The position numbers were made by a program, and so were the translations under genes. 64,000 nucleotides of DNA from the NCBI RefSeq assembly GCF_900129425.1, contig NZ_LT670817.1, positions 4,464,001 through 4,528,000 of the forward strand. The letters run 5' to 3'. The stretch is from Bradyrhizobium erythrophlei (GTDB taxonomy: Bacteria; Pseudomonadota; Alphaproteobacteria; Rhizobiales; Xanthobacteraceae). Position 1 is the first letter of the stretch. The number at the start of each line of letters is the position of its first letter. Below, in pieces: positions 52,555-61,205 of this stretch. The notes under the pieces were generated by a model. The model worked only from the letters and a program-made list of their open reading frames with translations, did no database searches and was not told where the DNA came from.

Positions 52555-53205
52555 CTACAGTTCGCGGGCAACGCCCGGCAGCGCTGGCACGAAGCGCACA
52601 TCCACCAGCTCCTTGCGCTCGAAACCGGTCTCGGTCCTCAAGATGCGGACCAGGGTCTGGACGCCCTGCTGCGGCCCGACCGGCGCGATCAGCATGCCGC
52701 CGGGATCGAGCCGCTGCGTTAACCCTTCCGGAATCCGCTCCATCGCCGCGGTCACGATGATGCGGTCGAAACTGCCGGCGCTGGCGGGGATGTCGAAGCC
52801 GTCCCCCAGCACCACCTCGACATTGCCGCAACCGAGCTTCCTGAGTCGTGCCCGGGCACCGTCGGCCAGGGTCCGGTAACGCTCGATGGTCAGCACCTGG
52901 CTGCAAAGCCGCGACAGGATCGCGGCCTGATATCCCGAACCTGTGCCGATTTCGAGCACGCGATGATGCTTCTGCAGCTGTAGCTGCTCGGTCATGTAAG
53001 CCACCACGAATGGCTGACTGATGGTTTGCCCGCAGGCGATGCCGAGCGCGCTATCGCGGTAGGCATTGGCGCGATCGGCCACCTCCACGAACGCCTCGCG
53101 CGGAATCTCCTCCATGCTGCGAAGCACCGCCTGATCGCTGATCCCGCGCCGCCGCAGGGTGAGCTGAAACATCATCTTTTCCGGCGGATTCTGGCTGCTG
53201 GGCAT
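52555..53205 (-). CDS. pcm: Protein-L-isoaspartate O-methyltransferase
   Basis: A 216-residue SAM-dependent methyltransferase that repairs isoaspartyl residues. The ATG at 53205 gives MPSSQNPPEKMMFQLTLRRR; the frame upstream is not homologous. GQTISQPFVVAYMTEQLQLQ is the substrate-binding loop and VLEIGTGSGYQAAILSRLCS is SAM motif I, followed by VVLGDGFDIPAS and RIIVTAAMERIPE. It ends PALPGVAREL. In the conserved block surE-pcm-nlpD this is the middle gene, but here a response regulator gene is between it and surE. Confidence 0.95.
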   Translation of the reverse strand: MPSSQNPPEKMMFQLTLRRRGISDQAVLRSMEEIPREAFVEVADRANAYRDSALGIACGQTISQPFVVAYMTEQLQLQKHHRVLEIGTGSGYQAAILSRLCSQVLTIERYRTLADGARARLRKLGCGNVEVVLGDGFDIPASAGSFDRIIVTAAMERIPEGLTQRLDPGGMLIAPVGPQQGVQTLVRILRTETGFERKELVDVRFVPALPGVAREL

Positions 53206-53492
53206 GTCAATCTCGCGAACGCGCTGGCCTGGACAGTCTAGCGCGGCTGGGCCGGCCAAGTTGCTGCAATATGCGCTTTCCAATCTGGAGGAGAAATTTC
53301 CCCCAGAATCGGTGTTCCCGCTATGGAACCCGCCCTTTATCTTGGCGTTAAAGGACAGGGCGATCAATCCTCCTCAACTGCCCGCGACGGCCCGCAACTG
53401 CGGGCCACCGGGATTCGTTCGCACATGTTGACATTGCGCGCATCGGCGTTATTTGCGATCCTACGATCGTGGGAAGGGCAAGGACATCAATC

Positions 53493-53870
53493 ATGACTGC
53501 GACGCGGCCGCCGGGCGGTTCTGTGTTCCTCGTTGAGGACGAGGTCATGATCAGAATGATGGTCGCCGACATGCTGGAGGAGCTTGGCTACAGCGTTGCG
53601 GCCGAGGCCGGCGAGATCAATGAGGCGATGAGACTGGCGCAGTGCACCGACTTCGACCTCGCGATTCTCGACGTGAACGTCAACGGCAAGGTAATTTCGC
53701 CGGTCGCCGAACTGATCCATGCCCGCAACCGGCCGTTCATCTTTGCGACCGGCTACGGCTCGTCGGGTCTTCCGGAAGAATACCGCGACCGCCCCGCGCT
53801 GCAGAAGCCGTTCCAGCTCGAAACGTTGGCGCGCATGATCGACTCGACGCTGAAGGGCGCGACGGTTTAG
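53493..53870 (+). CDS. Stand-alone response regulator receiver
   Basis: A 125-residue receiver domain only: SVFLVEDEVMIRMMVADMLE gives the acid pair (Glu15/Asp16), Asp60 in DLAILDVNVNGKV is the phosphorylation site, FIFATGYGSSG gives the conserved Thr region, and LQKPFQLETLARMI gives the Lys. No output domain, so it signals by protein interaction or is a phosphate sink. ATG at 53493 after AGGACATCA. It sits on the opposite strand between pcm and surE. The cognate kinase is not visible. Confidence 0.92.
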   Translation: MTATRPPGGSVFLVEDEVMIRMMVADMLEELGYSVAAEAGEINEAMRLAQCTDFDLAILDVNVNGKVISPVAELIHARNRPFIFATGYGSSGLPEEYRDRPALQKPFQLETLARMIDSTLKGATV

Positions 53871-53891
53871 GTTTCAAGATCGAATTGATGG

Positions 53892-53934
53892 CGTCATCCT
53901 GAGGTACGAGCCCTTGCGGGCCTCGAAGGACGAC
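53892..53934. repeat. Family E repeat, short copy
   Basis: GTCATCCTGAGGTACGAGCC, then CTTGCGGGCCTCGAAGGACG. A short hairpin of the family inserted in uvrA, located just after the response regulator gene. Confidence 0.65.
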
Positions 53935-53955
53935 GACCGCGAACTCGCCTCTCGC

Positions 53956-54723
53956 CTACTTCAGCGTCGCCGTCAGCGCCTGCGAGAACTCGTCGTCAGT
54001 GCGGTCGAGCCGCAGCGGCGTTACCGAAACACAGCGCGCCGCCAGTGCCGCGAGATCGGTCCCCTCCGTCGGCACATCGACCTGCGCCAGACGCTCGAAC
54101 CCAATCCAGAAATATGGATTGCCGCGGCCGTCGCGGCGCTCGTCGACTTTCAGAAAACCGAGATTGCGCTTGCCCTGCCGCGTCACCCGCACGCCGGCGA
54201 CGTCGTCGGGCGCGCAGGCGGGAAAGTTGACATTAATCACGGTATTCTTGGGTACACCGGCATCGATCACCTTGCGCAAAATCGGCGGCCCGAATTTCAG
54301 CGCCGTTTCCCACAGCGGCGCGCTGCGGGTCTCCATGCTGAATTCCTGCGACAGCGCAAACGACGGAATCCCCAAAATGGTGCCCTCCAGCGCTCCGGCG
54401 ATGGTGCCGGAATAGACCACGTCTTCGGCGACGTTGCGGCCCTTGTTGACGCCCGACAGCACCAGGTCCGGCATGGTCTCGCCGAGGATGTGGCGCGCGC
54501 CCATGATGACGCAATCGGTCGGCGTGCCCCGCACCGCGAAATGACGCGGGCCGACCTCGCGCAACCGCAACGGATCGTTCAGCGACAGCGAATGCGAGAC
54601 CCCGGACTGATCGAGTTCCGGGGCCACCACCCAGACGTCTTCGGACAGCGCACGCGCGATCTCCTCGACGATTTTCAGGCCGGGGGCGTGGATGCCGTCG
54701 TCGTTGGTACAGAGAATGCGCAT
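53956..54723 (-). CDS. surE: 5'/3'-nucleotidase SurE
   Basis: A 255-residue metal-dependent nucleotidase and stationary-phase survival protein. ATG at 54723 gives MRILCTNDDGIHAPGLKIVE, whose Asp8-Asp9 bind the metal; the ten residues upstream in the frame are not part of the family. VVAPELDQSGVSHSLSLND, PDLVLSGVNKGRNVAEDVVY, SGTIAGALEGTILGIPSFAL are conserved blocks. It belongs to the group surE-pcm-nlpD, interrupted by the divergent response regulator. Confidence 0.95.
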   Translation of the reverse strand: MRILCTNDDGIHAPGLKIVEEIARALSEDVWVVAPELDQSGVSHSLSLNDPLRLREVGPRHFAVRGTPTDCVIMGARHILGETMPDLVLSGVNKGRNVAEDVVYSGTIAGALEGTILGIPSFALSQEFSMETRSAPLWETALKFGPPILRKVIDAGVPKNTVINVNFPACAPDDVAGVRVTRQGKRNLGFLKVDERRDGRGNPYFWIGFERLAQVDVPTEGTDLAALAARCVSVTPLRLDRTDDEFSQALTATLK

Positions 54724-55155
54724 CCGTTCAGCGCCCCTTTCGGTCGATTCCATCGCACGTCAAGGTGCCGTCTTATCCCTCCCGCGCCGTCGAGGCAAAC
54801 CCGGCAATGTCAGGTCAAATGGCGTCCCGCCGGTGCTATTTGCGGCACCCGTGCCACGATCGGGCGAGTAGCAGCCACGACACTTTCTGCGCATCCTGCA
54901 AAGCCGCGATAGCTGAGATTATTTTGAGTTTTCATTTTGGGATGGCAAAGGGTTTGATCGTGACCCGCATTTCAGCCGCCGCCGCGATTTCGATTTGCTG
55001 GTGAGGTTTATCGATGAACGAACTCGCGATGAATTTTCTTTCCCAAAAGTTATTGAGCAGGGAAATCTCGAGGTCCTTGTCGTCGCGCGGGTTCTGCAGG
55101 ACCGCCTCAGTCTACAGCGAATCTATTCAAGTCGTGAACCTGGTTGCTTTCCCCT
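54724..55155. other. Intergenic region without gene
   Basis: About 430 bases between surE and the Crp/Fnr gene. It is moderately AT-rich near 54915-54950. No supported ORF, no strong hairpin. Confidence 0.4.
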
Positions 55156-55839
55156 CTACTCATCCTGTTGTATTTGAGGCTTGTCGCGCAGCACGGCATC
55201 CAGCAGCGAGGCGTGAACCTCGATTTTTCCGTTGTAGTCGATGAAGCCTTGTTTCCGGAATTTGTTCATGAAAAAACTCACGCGCGATCGGGTGGTGCCG
55301 ATCATTTCCGCCAGGGTTTCCTGGCTGAGCGTGATCGGCTGCACGCCGTGTTCACCGCCGAAATTGGCGAGCAGCAGAAGCAGCCGCGCTAGCCGCCGTT
55401 CGCTGGAATTGAACAGCTGATCGATCAGGTCGTCCTCGATCCGGCTGTTTCGCGACAGCAGATGGGCGATAAAAAACGCGGAAAATTTCGGCTGTTTGCC
55501 AAGGGTCGCAAGCATTGCGCTCTTGGTGATCGAAGTGATCAGGCAATCTTCCATGGCCTGGCTTGTTGCGGTGCGCAGTGCCTCCCCCTCGAGACAGGCT
55601 TCGCCGAAAAACTGCCCTTCCGCGAAGATTCCAACCACCGCCTCCTTGCCGTGCTCAGACAGGACAGTGATCTTGACCTTGCCTTTCTGGATGAAAAGGA
55701 TCGTGTCGGCGATATCGCCTTGCGCGTAAATCTTCTGGTTTTTCGCGTATCGCTCGATGGTTTTTCCTGCCCCGACTAAGCCTAGAAAAGCCCGGGGATC
55801 AAACGCGTCCTTGATCTGCATTTCCGACGTGTTGGACAT
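55156..55839 (-). CDS. Crp/Fnr-family transcriptional regulator
   Basis: A 227-residue regulator. Residues about 30-140 are a cyclic-nucleotide-binding-type beta-barrel (QKIYAQGDIADTILFIQKGK, ITVLSEHGKEAVVGIFAEGQ). The C-terminal helix-turn-helix is ITLSQETLAEMIGTTRSRVS then FFMNKFRKQGFIDYNGKIEV. There is no N-terminal Cys cluster, so it is not an oxygen-sensing FNR; it resembles the small stress-related Crp-like group of rhizobia. ATG at 55839. Single gene; targets unknown. Confidence 0.92.
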   Translation of the reverse strand: MSNTSEMQIKDAFDPRAFLGLVGAGKTIERYAKNQKIYAQGDIADTILFIQKGKVKITVLSEHGKEAVVGIFAEGQFFGEACLEGEALRTATSQAMEDCLITSITKSAMLATLGKQPKFSAFFIAHLLSRNSRIEDDLIDQLFNSSERRLARLLLLLANFGGEHGVQPITLSQETLAEMIGTTRSRVSFFMNKFRKQGFIDYNGKIEVHASLLDAVLRDKPQIQQDE

Positions 55840-56081
55840 GGTGTTGGTCCGTCATGAGGCCGGGAGCACAACACTCTCAATCACCCAATCACCGCTAAAA
55901 CCGAAGGCGAGGTGATGCGCCAATATAATCCCTTTATGTCGGGTGTGCGACTCAAATCAGGGGCGCGGACAACTTGCGATTGTGTCGAGGCCTTCCCCGG
56001 CAACCGGCCCTGCGGGCGCAGCAAGACCGGGCGCATTTGGCTCAAAACCGCTTACGTTGGAGGCTTTAGCTCGCCGGCGAG

Positions 56082-56291
56082 TCAACCGCGGGCCTCTGAG
56101 GTCATGGGATCGCTCGATACCACCGTGGTTTCAACGCGACCGCATCGCTGGCACTCGAATGTACGGTAGTCGAAGCCGGACGGTCCCGCTTCGAGCTTCG
56201 ACAACAGCATACGGCTATGACTACACGTCGGGCACCGGGGCCGCTCGATGGCCGAAACATGCGCGGACGATACCGGCTGATACTCGGGCAT
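56082..56291 (-). CDS. Small zinc-finger-like protein
   Basis: A 69-residue protein with two CxxC pairs: ERPRCPTCSHSRMLLSKLEA and GPSGFDYRTFECQRCGRVET, which together can bind one zinc. The end TTVVSSDPMTSEARG follows. ATG at 56291. I recall close relatives in many Bradyrhizobium genomes with no assigned function. The promoter faces the neighbouring gap. Confidence 0.75.
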   Translation of the reverse strand: MPEYQPVSSAHVSAIERPRCPTCSHSRMLLSKLEAGPSGFDYRTFECQRCGRVETTVVSSDPMTSEARG

Positions 56292-56516
56292 GACGCATCC
56301 TGCGTTGATTTTGGGAGCGTTACCGAATCGCTATCACCGAAGACCGCCAAGCACCGACGGCGATGCCTCAGAATGACCTTTCCGGCATTTGCGGCCGTGG
56401 TCAAAATTGCTCAGTTTGAGAAACTTAATTTATGACGGTGAATGGATCCGGCGGTGACCTGCGACACTGCAATTCAAATGCAGACTATTTGTCTTCTCAA
56501 ACCGCCGCCCGTGTCG

Positions 56517-56918
56517 CTACCGCTGAATGCGAATACGCCATTGGCGGACGAATTTGGCCGGCCAGCCTTCAATTCGCATATTGAATTTTTGCGCCACCGG
56601 CCCTGGCGGCTCAATGGGATTAGCTTTCCGGCTGGTTTCTTTCAAATCCGCTTCCTTCAAGGCCGAAACGCGCTGCTGTGGCGGGGCGGCTTTTCGGGGT
56701 GGCTCCGGATAGTACTTCCGGGCTGCAGAAATGGCGTTGTCGAAGTCCTCGATATTGAGCCATTTCAGGGCGCGCATGCTTTCCAGCACGCCGTCCTGCC
56801 ATAACCTGTCAGCTTCGATGTCGAATTTGCCCTTCTGTTTCTGATTGCAGGCCTGGACGCCGTAGCCAGTGACCGCCCATTGTCTGCCCACCCAATAGAT
56901 GTCGCGATGCAGGGCCAT
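56517..56918 (-). CDS. Hypothetical protein, rhizobial type
   Basis: A 133-residue protein from the ATG at 56918: MALHRDIYWVGRQWAVTGYG, VQACNQKQKGKFDIEADRLW, QDGVLESMRALKWLNIEDFD, NAISAARKYYPEPPRKAAPP, then a Pro/Gln-rich tail. The conserved RDIYWVGRQWAVTG opening is common to Bradyrhizobium hypothetical proteins. Function unknown. The frame extends 20 codons upstream, but that stretch shows no family pattern. Confidence 0.65.
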   Translation of the reverse strand: MALHRDIYWVGRQWAVTGYGVQACNQKQKGKFDIEADRLWQDGVLESMRALKWLNIEDFDNAISAARKYYPEPPRKAAPPQQRVSALKEADLKETSRKANPIEPPGPVAQKFNMRIEGWPAKFVRQWRIRIQR

Positions 56919-57027
56919 TGATATATTCGTTTTCTGAAAGGCAAACGCCACAGGAAAAATACGAAGATACCGGGACACGCGGCCTTCGCAACATCGAAGG
57001 CGGGCCGTCTTGGATAATTCGGGCCGA

Positions 57028-58380
57028 CTATCGGTCCTTCTCGACCACTTTCAGCCCGCCCATGTAGGGCTGCAGCACGTCGGGCACGGCGATCGAGCCG
57101 TCCTCCTGCTGGTAGGTCTCCATGACAGCGATCAGCGCGCGGCCGACGGCGGTGCCGGAGCCGTTCAGCGTATGCACGAAGCGCGGCTTGCCGTCTGGCC
57201 CGCGATAGCGCGCGTCCATCCGCCGGGCCTGGAAATCGCCGCACACCGAACAGCTCGAGATTTCCCGGAAAGCGCCGCCCTCGCCCTGGCCGGGCATCCA
57301 GACCTCGATGTCATAGGTCTTCTGCGCCGAAAAACCCATGTCGCCGGCGCACAGCGTCATCACCCGGTAATGCAGATCGAGCTGCCGCAGCACTTCCTCG
57401 GCGCAGGCCAGCATGCGCTCGTGCTCGTCCCTGCTCGCCTCGGCCGTCGTAATAGAGACCAGTTCGACCTTGGTAAATTGATGCTGCCGGATCATGCCGC
57501 GGGTATCGCGGCCGGCAGCACCGGCTTCGGCGCGAAAGCACGGCGTCAGCGCCGTCAGCCGCAGCGGCAATTTCTTCTCGTCGAGGATGGACTCGCGTAC
57601 GAGGTTTGTCAGCGGCACTTCGGCGGTGGGGATGAGACCGAGGCGCTCGCCCCTCAATCGGCCGCGGTCCACGACCGCACTCTCGTCGGCAGCGGTCAGC
57701 AACTCGCCTTTGACGGCCCAAAACTGGTCATCCTCGAACTTTGGCAATTGTCCCGTTCCGAACATCACCGCGTCGCGGACCAGCAACGGCGGATTGATTT
57801 CGGAGTAGCCGTGTTCGCTGGTGTGAAGGTCGAGCATGAATTGACCGATCGCGCGCTCCAGCCGCGCCAGCCCCTTCTTGAGCACGACGAAACGAGCGCC
57901 GCTCAGCTTCGCCGCGGCCTCGAAATCCATGAAGCCGAGCGCGCCGCCAAGGTCGTCGTGCGGCTTTGGCGCGAACGCATAGTTGCGCACCGCGCCGAAG
58001 ATGTGACGCTGCACATTGCCGTGCTCGTCAACGCCGTCGGGCACCTCGTCCAGCGGCAAATTCGGAATCGCCGCCAGCTCCCGGGCCAGTTCTTCGTCCG
58101 CCGCCTTTGCAGCCACCTCAAGCTGCGGCATCGTGGTCTTGAGCTCGGCGACCTCCGCCATCAGGGCCGCGGCGCGCGCGTCGTCCCTGGCCTTCTTGGC
58201 TTCGCCGATTTCCTTGGACGCCGCATTGCGCCGCGCCTGCGCCTGCTCCGATTTCAGGATCGCCGCACGGCGTTTCTCGTCGATCGCCAGCAGCAACGCC
58301 GACATCGGCTCCAGCCCGCGCCGCTTCAGCGCGGCGTCGAAGGCGGCGGGATTGTCGCGGATCGATTTGATGTCGTGCAT
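57028..58380 (-). CDS. serS: Seryl-tRNA synthetase
   Basis: A 450-residue class II enzyme charging tRNA-Ser. The N-terminal coiled-coil arm spans about residues 30-105 (EKRRAAILKSEQAQARRNAA, MAEVAELKTTMPQLEVAAKA). Motif 2 is LTALTPCFRAEAGAAGRDTR, with GMIRQHQFTKVELVSI, and motif 3 is HTLNGSGTAVGRALIAVMET. It ends DVLQPYMGGLKVVEKDR. ATG at 58380. Upstream is a family B repeat, so it does not share a tight operon with tatC. Confidence 0.97.
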   Translation of the reverse strand: MHDIKSIRDNPAAFDAALKRRGLEPMSALLLAIDEKRRAAILKSEQAQARRNAASKEIGEAKKARDDARAAALMAEVAELKTTMPQLEVAAKAADEELARELAAIPNLPLDEVPDGVDEHGNVQRHIFGAVRNYAFAPKPHDDLGGALGFMDFEAAAKLSGARFVVLKKGLARLERAIGQFMLDLHTSEHGYSEINPPLLVRDAVMFGTGQLPKFEDDQFWAVKGELLTAADESAVVDRGRLRGERLGLIPTAEVPLTNLVRESILDEKKLPLRLTALTPCFRAEAGAAGRDTRGMIRQHQFTKVELVSITTAEASRDEHERMLACAEEVLRQLDLHYRVMTLCAGDMGFSAQKTYDIEVWMPGQGEGGAFREISSCSVCGDFQARRMDARYRGPDGKPRFVHTLNGSGTAVGRALIAVMETYQQEDGSIAVPDVLQPYMGGLKVVEKDR

Positions 58381-58393
58381 GGGTCAATTTCCC

Positions 58394-58477
58394 GTCATGG
58401 CCGGACTTGTTCCGGCCATCCACGTCTTTGCTGCCTTAGAACAAGTCGTGGATGCCCGGGTCAAGCCCGGGCATGAC
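58394..58477. repeat. Palindromic repeat, family B, full copy
   Basis: GTCATGGCCGGACTTGTTCC, GGCCATCCACGTCTTTGCTG at the left; AAGTCGTGGATGCCCGGGTC, AAGCCCGGGCATGAC at the right. Inserted between tatC and serS. Confidence 0.85.
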
Positions 58478-58537
58478 GAATTTGGGGTGGGCCGCCTTCA
58501 GGATGACAGGGGAATGTCTGGGACGCGCCCAGCGCCC

Positions 58538-59365
58538 CTACTCCGCCGGATTGGCGGCGGGCGGCGGCGGGGCGGCGGAGGGCGGCGTACCGGCGGCGGA
58601 ACTGGCCGCGGCGGCCTTCTTTTCCACGATACGCACCGCGATGATCGAGCCTTCGTAGAGCGCCAATAGCGGCAGAGCGAGCGAGGCCTGGCTCAGCACG
58701 TCCGGCGGCGTCAGCACGGCGGCGATGATGAAGGCGATCACGACGAAATACCGCCGCTTATCGCGCAGCTGCTTCGAGGTGATGATGCCGATCCGGCCCA
58801 ACAGCGTCAGGATCACCGGCAGCTGGAACGCCACCCCGAAAGCGAAAATCAGCGACATCATCAGCGACAGGTATTCGCCGACCTTGGGCAGCAACTGGAT
58901 TTGCGCGGTCTCAGCACCGGCGGCCTGCTGCATGCCGAGCGAGAACCGCACCAGCATCGGCAGCACCACGAAATAGACCAGCATCGATCCCATCACGAAG
59001 AAGACCGGCGTCGCGATCAGATAGGGCAGAAACGCGCCGCGTTCGTGCTTGTAGAGGCCGGGCGCCACGAACTTGTAGAGCTGCGTCGCCACGATCGGGA
59101 ACGAGATGAAGCCGGCGCCGAACAGCGCCAGCTTCAACTGGGTCAGGAAATATTCCAACAGCGCGGTGTAGATGAACTTGGAGTTTTCCGGCCCCGCCAC
59201 CCAGACGAACGGCCACACCAGCACGTTGTAGATCTGCTTGGCGAAAAAGAAGCAGAAGATGAAGGCAATTCCGAACGCGAGCAGCGCCTTGATCAGCCGC
59301 GAGCGCAACTCGATCAAATGATCCATCAGCGGCGCTTTGCTGGCCTCGATATCCTCGGCGCTCAT
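58538..59365 (-). CDS. tatC: Sec-independent translocase subunit TatC
   Basis: A 275-residue six-helix protein that binds twin-arginine signals. SKAPLMDHLIELRSRLIKAL and AFGIAFIFCFFFAKQIYNVL form the conserved start with helix 1, FIYTALLEYFLTQLKLALFG and AGFISFPIVATQLYKFVAPG follow, and the C-terminal helices (FVVIAFIIAAVLTPPDVLSQ) complete the fold, followed by a Pro/Ala-rich tail. It overlaps the tatB stop by 4 bases (ATGA at 59362-59365). The substrates nearby include the carbonic anhydrase and two oxidoreductase/hydrolase genes of this window. Confidence 0.96.
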   Translation of the reverse strand: MSAEDIEASKAPLMDHLIELRSRLIKALLAFGIAFIFCFFFAKQIYNVLVWPFVWVAGPENSKFIYTALLEYFLTQLKLALFGAGFISFPIVATQLYKFVAPGLYKHERGAFLPYLIATPVFFVMGSMLVYFVVLPMLVRFSLGMQQAAGAETAQIQLLPKVGEYLSLMMSLIFAFGVAFQLPVILTLLGRIGIITSKQLRDKRRYFVVIAFIIAAVLTPPDVLSQASLALPLLALYEGSIIAVRIVEKKAAAASSAAGTPPSAAPPPPAANPAE

Positions 59366-59898
59366 GACGCTTTAGCGTCCTTGAGCAGGTCAGGCGCCGC
59401 AGGCGCGGTGTCCTGAGCCGCCGGCCGGGTTTCAATTTCCGGCGTGATCGCCAGAGGCTCGGTTGTGGCCGTATGGGCGCTCGCCTCTGTAAACGTTTCC
59501 GGCCTGGGCATCTCGGGCGTCGTCGGGCTGACCGGCGGATCGATCGCCGGCACCCCGGCTGCCGACGTCGTCGGCGCGTCGAGGTTCGACGTCGCCGGCG
59601 CGTCGATGTCGTCGATCCGCAGCGCGCTGCTGACGTCCTTTTGCAGGGAGGTCATGACATTGTTGCTGGTAAAACCGGTCGCGGCCTCCTTGACCTCGTC
59701 AAAGCTCTTCTTGAGGTCGGCCATTTCGGCCTCGCGCATGGCTTCCTGGAACTGGCCCTGGAATTCGGCGGCCATCTTGCGCGCCTTGCCCATCCACTGT
59801 CCGACCATGCGCAGCACGCCCGGCAGTTCTTTCGGGCCGATGGCGATCAGCGCGACAACCGCGATGAGGACCAGTTCACTCCACCCGATATCGAACAT
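59362..59898 (-). CDS. tatB: Sec-independent translocase subunit TatB
   Basis: A 178-residue protein: MFDIGWSELVLIAVVALIAI, GPKELPGVLRMVGQWMGKAR is the single helix and amphipathic stretch of TatB. AEFQGQFQEAMREAEMADLK continues the helix. The C-terminal part is a Pro/Ala/Glu-rich disordered tail. ATG at 59898. It is separated from tatA by 181 bases carrying a 17-bp tandem array. Confidence 0.95.
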   Translation of the reverse strand: MFDIGWSELVLIAVVALIAIGPKELPGVLRMVGQWMGKARKMAAEFQGQFQEAMREAEMADLKKSFDEVKEAATGFTSNNVMTSLQKDVSSALRIDDIDAPATSNLDAPTTSAAGVPAIDPPVSPTTPEMPRPETFTEASAHTATTEPLAITPEIETRPAAQDTAPAAPDLLKDAKAS

Positions 59899-59936
59899 GA
59901 AAAATTCCGCTTACGCGAGGCAAATTCACCCCAATG

Positions 59937-60004
59937 CTTGTCGAACAACAAGACTTGTCGAACAAGAAGGCTCAGCAAACAAAAAGCCTTGTCAAACAAG
60001 ATTT
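59937..60004. repeat. 17-bp tandem repeat (four units) between tatB and tatA
   Basis: Units: CTTGTCGAACAACAAGA (59937), CTTGTCGAACAAGAAGG (59954), CTCAGCAAACAAAAAGC (59971) and CTTGTCAAACAAGATTT (59988), each starting 17 bases apart. Units 2 and 4 contain the near-palindrome CTTGT-N3-ACAAG. It lies 39-106 bases upstream of tatB, so it may be an operator array or a recently expanded repeat. Confidence 0.8.
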
Positions 60005-60079
60005 TTGGGCCGCCCGCGTCTCCCTTACCCCGCCTTGCCGCACGCGCAAAGTGGCTCGCCAAGGGTTTGCCGCAACCTG

Positions 60080-60316
60080 TCAGACAGCCTTGCTGCCGAC
60101 ATCCGACCGCGCTGCCGTGGGCGGCGTGGCGTTATGATCGATCGACTTCACGGGCTCGGGCTTCTCCGCAGTCGTCTCATCGTCCTGCATGCCTTTCTTG
60201 AAGGCCTTGATGCCCTGCGCGACGTCCCCCATCAGGTCAGAAATCTTGCCGCGACCGAACAACAGCAGGACGACTGCGATCACGACGATCCAGTGCCAAA
60301 TGCTAAGTGAACCCAT
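60080..60316 (-). CDS. tatA: Sec-independent translocase subunit TatA
   Basis: A 78-residue protein: MGSLSIWHWIVVIAVVLLLF is the helix and GRGKISDLMGDVAQGIKAFK the amphipathic helix, followed by a short acidic tail. It forms the pore oligomer. ATG at 60316 after GGAGGGTTGCAGG. The upstream in-frame extension is not homologous. First gene of the tat genes, followed by tatB and tatC. Confidence 0.95.
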   Translation of the reverse strand: MGSLSIWHWIVVIAVVLLLFGRGKISDLMGDVAQGIKAFKKGMQDDETTAEKPEPVKSIDHNATPPTAARSDVGSKAV

Positions 60317-60468
60317 CCTGCAACCCTCCACACGGCCGGCGACCCAGCCTATTCCTAGGCGGAAAGTAGGCTCCGGAGGTGTCAAAAACAAGGACTTAAG
60401 CCGCGTCAAATCGCTGTTAGCGCGACGCATTGCCGCTAGCGTTAACTCGCGTCGCCGCTTGCGCCAAA

Positions 60469-61185
60469 TCAGCTCTCGCCGCCGCTCTCCGGCTCCACCG
60501 CAGGCGCCAGCGCGAGTTCCAGATCGCCGATCTCCAGCGGATCCTCGTCATCGCGCAAGGTCGGGTCATCCGATGGCGCCGGAACGCTGAATCCCGAGGG
60601 CAGCCGCGAATCCAGCAGGCCCGTGCCCTTCAGTTCCTCAAGGCCTGGCAGATCGCCAAGCGCCTCCAGGCTGAACTGCGACAGGAAGGCTTCGGTGGTT
60701 CCGAAGGTCAGCGGACGACCAGGCGTCTTGCGGCGGCCGCGCGGACGAATCCAGCCGGTTTCCAGCAGCACATCCAGCGTCCCCTTGGAGGTAATGACGC
60801 CGCGGATTTCCTCGATCTCGGCACGGGTGACCGGCTGGTGATAGGCGATGATGGCAAGCATTTCGATCGCCGCGCGCGACAGCCGCCGCGTCTCGGTGCT
60901 TTCCCGGGTCATCAGCCAGGACAGATCGCCCGCGGTGCGGAAGGTCCATTTGTTGGCGACACGAACCAGATTGACGCCGCGCAAGGCGTAATCGGCCTGC
61001 AATTGCGCCAGCGCCACCTTGATATCGACGCCATCGGGCATCCGCTTTGCAAGCGTGGCCTGATCGAGCGGCTCGGTGGAGGCGAACAGCAGCGCTTCCA
61101 ATAGCCGCAATTCCTCGGGCCGCGCTTGCGGATCCACAGAACGCTCCTCGGCATCGGCTATGCGTTTTTCCGCCAGGCTTGCCAT
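60469..61185 (-). CDS. scpB: Segregation and condensation protein B
   Basis: A 238-residue two-winged-helix protein that joins ScpA and SMC into the chromosome-organising complex. EELRLLEALLFASTEPLDQA, LVRVANKWTFRTAGDLSWLM, RAAIEMLAIIAYHQPVTRAE, IEEIRGVITSKGTLDVLLET and GWIRPRGRRKTPGRPLTFGT are family segments. The C-terminal tail is acidic. ATG at 61185. It follows scpA by 20 bases. Confidence 0.95.
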   Translation of the reverse strand: MASLAEKRIADAEERSVDPQARPEELRLLEALLFASTEPLDQATLAKRMPDGVDIKVALAQLQADYALRGVNLVRVANKWTFRTAGDLSWLMTRESTETRRLSRAAIEMLAIIAYHQPVTRAEIEEIRGVITSKGTLDVLLETGWIRPRGRRKTPGRPLTFGTTEAFLSQFSLEALGDLPGLEELKGTGLLDSRLPSGFSVPAPSDDPTLRDDEDPLEIGDLELALAPAVEPESGGES

Positions 61186-61205
61186 GGCTCGTCTCCTTCT
61201 TCCAC

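Noticed and set aside
57010..58476. 488-residue plus-strand frame over serS
   Set aside because: Complementary to seryl-tRNA synthetase; no conserved features.
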